A DNA stretch of 64,000 bases from Larix kaempferi. Taxonomy: Eukaryota > Streptophyta > Pinopsida > Pinales > Pinaceae. Positions 56,184-64,000 of this stretch are shown piece after piece. Location of the stretch: NCBI GenBank assembly GCA_027924585.1, contig BSBM01000779.1, positions 11,559,001-11,623,000 of the forward strand, given 5' to 3'. The notes under the pieces were generated by a model that saw nothing but the letters and a program-made list of their open reading frames with translations, did no database searches and was not told where the DNA came from. The stretch's first letter is position 1. Every line of letters starts with the position of its first letter. Made by a program: the position numbers and the translations under genes.

Positions 56184-59100
56184 ATGGCCGCCCCTTGTGA
56201 TATTCTACTTACTAGTTTCAACTATTTCTCATGGAAATATCGTATGGAGGATGTTCTATGAAGTAGGGGACTTTTCAGAATTACCTCAGGGAAAGAAACA
56301 AAACCCACTAGTGATGACAAGAAAATAAAATGAAAAAATAGATGTGACGAAGCTCGTGGATTGATTAGGATGTCAATCTCTACTGATTTGCGATTCCACA
56401 TATCTGGAATTGATGAACTTGATGCTGCTTGGGACAAGTTGGAATCTGTGTTTGGTAAACACAATGAAATTCGAGGTCACCAAATTGAAAATGAGTTGAT
56501 TTCTTTAAATCCAAGTGATTTTTCATGCATACAAGATTATTTATCTAAGTACAAAACTCTTAAACTCTTATGTGAAGAATGCAAGATTAAGAGAGAAGAC
56601 AAACAATGCATTTATTATATTGTTTCCAAACTTGGACTTGCATATTATGTTTTTGTATCTACATTTTACTCCATAAAAGAATCCTTGAATGTAGCTAGCT
56701 ATCAAGAGCCTAGTCTTGAATTCTTTTGTGATTTCTTGATTAGAGAGCAAGATAAGCTCATCCATCTTGGAATAATTAAAAGTGCAGATATATCTGGGAA
56801 AGCCTTATTGTCCCAACATAAAGAAAAGTCCAAGCCTCCCAAGAAACAAAATTTTTGCAATAATAAGTCAAACAAGGGTCCCAAACCCTCTCAATCAGCT
56901 AATTCTTTAAAAAATGACAAAGGATCCAAGCCAAAAGGCAAGAAGACTGAATGTCATTACAATTATTGCGGGAAAGATAATCATGATGAATCTAAGTGTT
57001 TCAAGAAGATGACAGCCTTGGAAGCAACAATGAAAAAGCAACACATCGGCCTAGATTCACCTTCAGAATCTACCTCTCATGGACATGCACTTTGTGCTTC
57101 TGGTTATTCTTATAATGCATCTTCTTCTTCTACTTCAAATGAATGGCTCATTGATTCTGGAGCATCTTATCATATGGCTAAAGATCAAGCTATATTTTCT
57201 ACTATGCATGAATGTAACACCAAACAAATATTTGTTGGTGATGATAGATCTCTAAATGTTGTAGGAGCTGGAACAGTTCCAGTAGATAATGGTAATTTCA
57301 GTGACGTACTATGTGTTCCAAGAATTTTCTGCAATTTGTTATCAGTCTATCAAATCACTCATTCTGGTGAAGGTAAAACTGTGACATTTACACCTCACCA
57401 AGTTGTAATCAAGGATTTTAAAGATCCTCAACAGGTCCTAGCTATCGGAATTGTTGATAATATTACCAGGTTGTACAAGTTTAACAACTTTGGGTCATCA
57501 CCTTTTCCTTCAGTTTTTGTTGCTCATAGTGATAGCTTGAGCAAACTTTGGCATGAGCGATTTGGTTACTTAAATTATCGTTCATTGCAACAACTATGTA
57601 AAGACAATATGGTGACAGGTCTTCCGATGGTATCTTGCAGGGATGGTGTTTGTTCCGGTTGTATACTTGAAAAACATCATTGGTACAGTTTTGACAAACG
57701 TGCTTCTTGGCACGCCTCGGTTACCTTGGAGCTTGTACATAGTGACTTGTGTGCTCCTTTTCCATCTGCTTCCTTTTCTGGTTTCAAATATTTCTTAACT
57801 TTCATTTATGATTACACCAGACGTACTTGGGTTTATTTCCTAAAACTTAAGAGCGAAGTATTTAACATCTTCTTGGCTTACAAGGCCCTTGTTGAAAAAC
57901 AATCTGGTCATCAAATTATTAAGTTAAGATTTGACAATGGAGGAGAATATGTTAACAAAAAGTTCACTACTTTCTGTACTGAACGAGGAATCCAACAACA
58001 ACACACGGTTCCATATACACCACAACAAAATGGTGTACCTGAATGGAAGAACCGCACTTTAAAAGAAATGGCTAATTGTATGATCCAATCTAAAGGACCA
58101 AGTCTTCAATTTTGGGCTGAAGCCATTAATTGTGAAAATTACATAGTTAATCGCACCCCCACTAAAGCATTACAAGGTATCACACTGGAAGAATCATGGA
58201 GTAAAATTAAACTAGATGTAAGTCACTTCTGTGTGTTTGGTAGTGAAGCATGGGCTCACATTCTGGATGAAAAACGGAAAGCATTGCAGCCTAAAAGTGA
58301 AAAGTGCATATTTGTTGGATATTCTGAATATGTAAAAGGTTATAGACTTCTTCAACCACATTATCATGATGTAATCATTAAAAGAGATGTTAAATTTGAT
58401 GAAAATATCTTGGCCTGCAAGCCATTTCGGTGATTGTGCCATCTTTGGCCTGCGAGCCTGATTCGACGATTGTGCCTTCTTCTTCTTCTTCCAACTTTCT
58501 TGATAGGTTTCCAACTTCAGTTTCTGATGATGACAGTGAGGATGAAAATCCACCTCCGCCTGCTCATGTTCTTCCAGTTGCACTAGCACAAGTGCTTCCT
58601 CGATGGGTCCGTTCAACATGTGAAGCAGCTGGTGATCTTGGCGGTGATCCTAGAGATTAATGTCGAACACGTTCTCAGTTTCAGCGAGATTCTTCTCTTT
58701 TGGCTCAAGTTTTCGAGAATCATGATCCATAAACCTTTGCAGAAGCTTCAGGAAATCCAGATTGAGATGCAGCTACGGATGAAGAATATCGTTCCTTAAT
58801 GGTGAATGATACTTAGGATCTTGTACCTCTTCCAAAAGGAAGAAAACTTGTCAGATGTAAATGGGTTTACAGAACTAAGTATGCATTAGATGGCAGTGTT
58901 GAAAGACTTAATGCAATGTTAGTTTACAAAGGTTTTTCCCAAGTTGAAGGGATTGACTATAATGAAACCTTTGCTCTTGTTGCAAAAATAAACTCCATCT
59001 GCCTTGTTCTTTCCCTTGCAGCCTTACACAACTGGGAAGTCCATCAAATGGATGTCAAGTTTGCCTTATTACATGGTGATTTACAGGAGGAAATTTATAT

Positions 59101-60262
59101 GGAACAACCTCCTGGATATATTCAGAATAACTCTAGCCTTGTCTACCACGTTAAGAAATCCTTATATGGCCTTAAGCAAGCTCCTAGAGCTTGGTATGCC
59201 AAAATGGATAGCTTTCTCCTTGAGATTGGTTTTTATAGATGCCATTCTGACCCCAATGTCTATACCAAGAAAGTAGGAAACCTTCTCATCATACTTGTTC
59301 TATATGTTGATGACCTTATTCTTACTGGTAGTGACCCTAAGCTTATAACCCATGTGAAATCCAGTCTTAAGCAAAATTTTGAAATGTTAGACTTAGGACA
59401 TTTGCATTATTTTCTTGGTCTCCAAGTCCTGCAAACCGAAGAAGGAATCTTTCTTTCTCAGTCTAAGTATGCTTGTGACCTTCTTCGTCACTTTCACATG
59501 GAAGATTGTACACCAACCCCTTCTCCCTTCCAGTCTAGAGTCAAACTTTCTGCCACTTGTCCTTCACCTGAAGTAGATGCCACCTTGTATCGTCGGGTTG
59601 TTGGTAGTCTCTTATACTTGACTCATTCTCATCCTGAACTTTCCTTTGCCGTTGGTCGTGTTGCCCGTTATATGAAAACACCTCTCGAAAGTCACTGGAA
59701 AGTAGCTAAAAGAATACTTCGATATATTTGAGGTACAATTCAGTTTGGGATTCATTACAGTACCGGGGGGAAACCTTTGTTGGTTGGTTTCACTGATTCA
59801 GATTGGGCCGACGATCCTGATGATCGAAAGTCTACTGCAGGTTATGTTTTCAGTCTGGGATCTGGACCTATCACTTGGGCTTGTAAGAAACAACAAGCTC
59901 TTTCTCTTTCTTCAACAGAGGCAGAATATCGAGCCGTAGTTAATGCCAGTCAGGAAGCTTTATGGCTTCGACAAATCCTTTCAGAGTTTGGATTCGAGCA
60001 GCAGCAGCCTACTCCACTTTGGTGCGACAATCAAAGTGCCATCAAGCTTGCCAAAGATCCAGTCCTACATCAACGCAACAAACACATTGAGATACATATG
60101 CACTTCATTAGAAATCTTGTTCATGATCGTGTTCTTGAAGTGCTCTTTTTCCCTATAGATGATCAAGTTGCAGACATTTTCACCAAGTCGCTTACAGAAG
60201 CAAAGTTTTCTAAACTTCGATCTATGCTCGGAGTTCAGGAATTTGTCATTAAGGGGGGATAG
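56184..60262 (+). pseudogene. C1 gag-pol polyprotein (broken)
   Basis: ATG 56184, with TGA near 56268 and 56331; open from 56361 to 58433. The gag helical domain is followed by a knuckle CHYNYCGKDNHDESKC (CX4CX4HX4C, two residues longer than usual), protease WLIDSGASYHM, and an integrase whose HHCC finger has Y for the second H (RFGYLNYRSL, CAC to TAC). Its core keeps D (HSDLCAP), D (RFDNGGEY) and E (NGVPEWKNRT). After the stop at 58433 the frame changes; stops occur near 58658, 58730, 58766 and 58812. RT (58830-59730) has the WEVHQMDVKFALLHGDL block and the YVDD active site (59304). TGA at 59728 separates RNase H (59777-60262: FTDSDWADDPDDRKST, SLSSTEAEYRA, WCDNQSAI, ADIFTKSL). It would have made the whole copia enzyme set. 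Confidence 0.92.
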
Positions 60263-60332
60263 GCTCTAATGCTTCCTTCCTTATCCTAATAGTGTCACTT
60301 TTGTAAATCCTTCAATCCTATCCCAAGTTGTT

Positions 60333-60344
60333 CTTAAGAGGGGA
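60333..60344 (+). other. Polypurine tract of C1
   Basis: cttaagagggga, immediately before the 3' LTR. Confidence 0.85.
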
Positions 60345-60780
60345 TGTTAGGATATTTAGACACTTAGGAGTTAGTTAAGATCAACTTGTGTAATAGATCC
60401 GTTAGGTAAAGTGTGTTTCTTTAGTATGCATTTGTAAATATTTAATCCGATGGTCACGATATGTTGTGATCCCACCGCTCAACTTCTCTTAGATCATACC
60501 TACCCTTGATCCATGGCTTAACACCTGATTGGTCCATGATCTCTATTTAAAGAGCATGGAAGGTCATTGGAAAGTTGATCGATTATGAGAAGCTCATTTG
60601 TAACTTTATTTCTTTGCATAATAAATTGCTCTGTAGAATCTATTTGGCTGGGGCCGTGGAGTGTTCCCTCTCGAGGGTTTAAACCACGTCAAAAAATCGG
60701 TGTATCGATCTGTGATCTGTTTGTGTGAAGTGGTTGCTCTAGGTGTTCGGTCTTTTGGGAGTACCTTGTGTACCCGAACA
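60345..60780 (+). repeat. C1 3' LTR
   Basis: 436 bp, ends acccgaaca. Pairs with 54596-55042. Confidence 0.93.
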
Positions 60781-62288
60781 AATGTTGGCGTGGTAGGGTG
60801 CTGACATGAAATGACACATGCATGTCAAGGTGTCATACAAGTCTGACATGTCATCTCGCAATGTGTCTAGGTCACCTTCCACATTTACCAGGTCCACATA
60901 CCACTTACACTTGGGCATAAATGCGCCAGCGGTATTCCATTATCGAAAGTGGTAACGACTCATTGAGAAGTGTTTTTGAATTTTTTTTTGTCGGAGTTGT
61001 TTCCAATTAAAATCAGATTTGTGGATAGGCGGTATCTTCCAAATGGTACACCCAAATTCTATTAACCAATGTGTAAGTCGTGGAGGAATTATGAATCATA
61101 ACTGTTGATCGCGAGATCCTTTGATTGATCTTCACCGCCAGCGAAAATTAGCCTCTTTCTGCCTAGCCCTTGTTTCTCGGCCTCTGATCTCATGGTAAAT
61201 TAGATCTAGCATTAGGGTGCTAGGCTCTTATAATCCCACGTATTGGATTTTAGTGCTCGGGCACTAATGGTTTTTTAATGCTTAGCTTGTAAGCTAGCAC
61301 CCGTCTAATGTGGCCAGTCCATGTTACACTCTTCATCCAAGTGGCAGTTCCACCTCATCCTAGATCCACATGGAAACTCCACATCACACTTTCCATGTAG
61401 CATTTTTGGTGTAAAATTAAAAGAAGCATGGATACCAATTGTCCACTCTTTAAAAAATAATAAATATTAATCACCCTAATTCTTTTTTTCATTGATTAGG
61501 TTGATCTAGTCGTTAAAATTAATAATTAATCAATTAATAATTAATATTTATTTCTCATATCCACCTGGAAATGGAGATAGTGAGACTCTCCTAATGATGA
61601 ACCTACTTTAGGATTCGAAACTTGTTGACAAACAATTTCCTTACCGTAGATTTCCTCCTACTGAAGAAATTTTCAAAATTTGAAATTTTGACAAGTGGCT
61701 CTAGGAACTTTATGCTTGGAAATTTCTTCATAAATAGGTGGCCAACCTGAATTTACAGCTAGCCCTTGCCAATATTGGAAATCATTTTGTCAACCAACAG
61801 AACTGGGTATTCTTGGATTTTTCCTCTTGCTGGTAAATTTCCATTAGTTGACAAAACTGGATTTTTTTTTACACTAATTCCAGATTGTGCCCAAGTTTTG
61901 AAGAATGGAGTCTTCCATTCATGATTTTACTTATTACCAGCTTCCATTCTAATTATGAAAACCAAATATGAGCACTTCAAACCAAGAATTTCTAAAAAGA
62001 ATTGGTCAAACAAGTTGCCTGTTAACTATACTTTGCCCCAATTTTTTATTAAACTAACAAAGTTTTCCACAATATCCCTCTGAATTCATCCCAACCATTC
62101 AAACACCCATTCAATGATTTAATTACATATTTGAATTGAGCAATGGAGGAATTGAAAATTGTTTTCCCCAAATTCTTTCCGTGATGTATTTTATCAAACA
62201 CTTCCTATGCAACCCATACTTCTGCGTATAGAATTCAAATACGGCCCATGCAGTCCCAGTGTTGCAAACTTGGGATATGATACCAACC
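60781..62288 (-). mobile_element. Element U copy 2, leader and primer-binding site
   Basis: Similar to 17330-18330 in the same order, with about 270 bp extra near 61400-61680. The primer-binding-site position reads tggtatcatatcccaag on the minus strand (62269-62285), a mutated form of the initiator-Met site. No open frame. Its left end abuts C1. Confidence 0.7.
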
Positions 62289-63494
62289 TGTCACATACCC
62301 AGTGACCTCACGGTGCCTTTGGGGCCATGAGATACTCATACTATTGACTTGAATCCCCTCTAATACTCAATTTCCTTTTTCTATTGGTTTAATCAAGATT
62401 TACAACAAAATTATATATGTAAATGAACATCCAAAATTAATATGAACATATATGGGGACATTACATGCATTCAATCACTCAATGCCATATATTATGTGCA
62501 TTTAAATCGTTAGATAGAAATAATTAAATAAAACAAAAAATAGATAAATACCAAACATTTCATGCACTAATGGATACTTATATGAAAATGTAACCCAACT
62601 GACTGCAGACCAAGGATGTTCCTCCCAGCCATAGGCACTTTGTTATATATGTTCTCTTTATAACAGAGGCCAACCCCTAGTTGAGGCTATTAATCCACAA
62701 AATATATCGAGTTTTCCTGCTACAACTATCCCAATCCACTAGCACTCCTCACCCATCAATTTGCACAACCCAAGGAATGTGGATCCCTTCTCTGAGATAA
62801 GAGTCCCTTAGGTTCCCTTATCCGAGTTTACATTCATCTTGGTATTTTTACCCCAATTCCCTTAAAGGGATCCAATACAGGCCGACCAGGGACTCTCCAT
62901 GCTGAGACTCCATGGAACTCAACCATTCTTAGGTATGAGTCCAGGATATAACACGAGTGATGGATCTAAGATATGGTATTTCAGAGATAACATGTAAAGA
63001 TGGGTGAATGATAACAAAAAGATGGTCAAATGAACAAGTTCTCAATAATTTATATGCATGTTGAGAACTATCCAAGTGGCATGCAAGGCTAAGGAGCATT
63101 GAAAAAATGAAACTCATGGGGAGTTCACCTTTTCTCCCCACTAATCCCAAGGTTTAGGATAATTAACTTAGGTTAAGGCTAATGTACTTTCGATAAAGAG
63201 GTTTTTATCAAAATAAGGATAAAGAAGGAATTATAAGGATAGTGACTTAAATGATAAGTCACTAGGTTCATCTCCCCTAATCTCCTTCTCACTCTCTCTC
63301 TTGTGGAATTATAGCCCCCCCATCTCTTCTCCATCCTCTTAGTCCACAGTAGTCATTTTTTTATATTTAAAGTAAAAATGTACATAATTACATAATATGG
63401 TCATGCTAGACCGTTCATATTCAGATTCTAGCAATTGAATCAATATTTACATATTTACATCATTACATACTGGGGTAAAAAATGGGGTGATACA
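62289..63494 (-). repeat. Element U copy 2, LTR
   Basis: 1206 bp without interruption. Minus strand tgtatcaccccatttttt to gtgacagg. It proves the empty site for element V (ggagttcacc near 63120) and the full extent of the split copy at 18331-22179. No polypurine tract adjoins its right side, so this looks like a genuine 5' LTR. Confidence 0.8.
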
Positions 63495-64000
63495 TCCCGA
63501 CAAGGTAAGCTCAATAGAACAATATTAAAGTATGTCCATTGGAAATTCTAAAAGATATGTCGAGAGATACCCCAAAAACGTAAGTATGATACAACGATAT
63601 CGGAGTACGTCCATTGGTAATGTGGATAATAATATCAGGGAATGCCCTGATGGGGTAATTCCAATACAATTTTTTGGGGTATCACTTGTAGAAATTAAAC
63701 AGAGCGTATATCATATTACTATTTTGATGACAGGATTTATCAGAGGCAATTATCGGGGTGTCACAAAATTGTTACCTGGGTAATATGTTGATAAGGCAGG
63801 TTCGATTTCAGGGTAATCCCATCAGAGATGCAAAAGGATGTATCGAAGGATATCTTGACGAGGAATGTCTGATAGGCCAATTTAGATTACGTTAATCCCG
63901 ATTCTGGAGATCCTGATACACTTGGTTGGATGAATTTCAGTTAGATTTTTTTTTGAAGGATCATTTGTTTTGAGTATTAAGTTGGGAAAATGTGATCAAT
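63495..64000. other. Right edge, no gene recognised
   Basis: Contains two diverged copies of a phrase (aagtatgtccattggaaat near 63531 and gagtacgtccattggtaat near 63603) and short open frames without family likeness. Confidence 0.45.

Larger units (their letters stand above)
54596..60780 (+). mobile_element. Copia element C1, nearly full length
   Basis: Ty1-copia element of 6185 bp with LTRs 54596-55042 and 60345-60780, primer-binding site, gag-pol in the copia order (gag, protease, integrase, RT, RNase H) and a polypurine tract. Flanking pentamers are gatgt (54591-54595) and aatgt (60781-60785), four of five identical. LTRs are similar with few changes, among them an 11-bp duplication (tagtatgcatt) in the 5' LTR. 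Several stops make it non-autonomous today. Confidence 0.93.

Noticed and set aside
1-64000. CRISPR array, bacterial operon or viral integration
   Set aside because: Tandem repeats are contiguous minisatellites without spacers, and all coding similarity is to plant genes and retrotransposons.

Overview
The window looks like nuclear DNA of a land plant, and I favour a gymnosperm (conifer-like) genome. The evidence is one intronless PLS-class pentatricopeptide repeat gene, a decayed exon of a plant rhamnose-biosynthesis gene, and about 50 kb of plant-type retrotransposons in many states of decay. The sequence is AT-rich, and most broken reading frames contain TAG or TGA where a Q, W or R codon is expected. 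The exact species cannot be read from the sequence. I see no rRNA, tRNA or CRISPR feature.

Left part (1-17170). A minus-strand LINE without RNase H lies at the left edge. A 5'-truncated LINE follows (3006-4320) with a 16-bp target-site duplication (TSD), only about 240 bp upstream of the PPR gene (4562-6217), the one apparently intact host gene. Then come a tRNA-derived SINE with a 15-bp TSD (7866-8046), a LINE inserted inside a 166-bp tandem duplication (8639-11057), an exon fragment of a bifunctional rhamnose-biosynthesis enzyme (11437-11940), a further truncated LINE (14496-15947) and a very decayed LINE reverse transcriptase (16226-17170).

Middle part (17330-50057). A chromovirus-like long terminal repeat (LTR; element U) is split by a 2.6-kb non-coding LTR element (V). 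Next is a four-element nest. Element R (minus, gag only; LTRs 22918-24017 and 25377-50057) had its right LTR cut twice. The first cut was made by element T (25590-39738, minus, Tat/Ogre-type Ty3-gypsy with gag, protease, RT, RNase H, integrase, a second RNase H and an opposite-strand extra ORF). The second was made by element G (40174-49570, plus, gag and protease only). The gag of G was in turn cut by a Ty1-copia element C2 (42956-46256) with a perfect 5-bp TSD and a large internal deletion.

Right part (50058-64000). About 4.5 kb of AT-rich sequence without a recognisable gene is followed by a nearly complete but mutated Ty1-copia element C1 (54596-60780), then a second copy of the U leader and LTR (60781-63494). 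Gene content is therefore one likely expressed host gene in a heterochromatin-like retrotransposon landscape; no operon-like or metabolic gene cluster is present. Names A-E, U, V, R, T, G, C1 and C2 are labels used only in this annotation.
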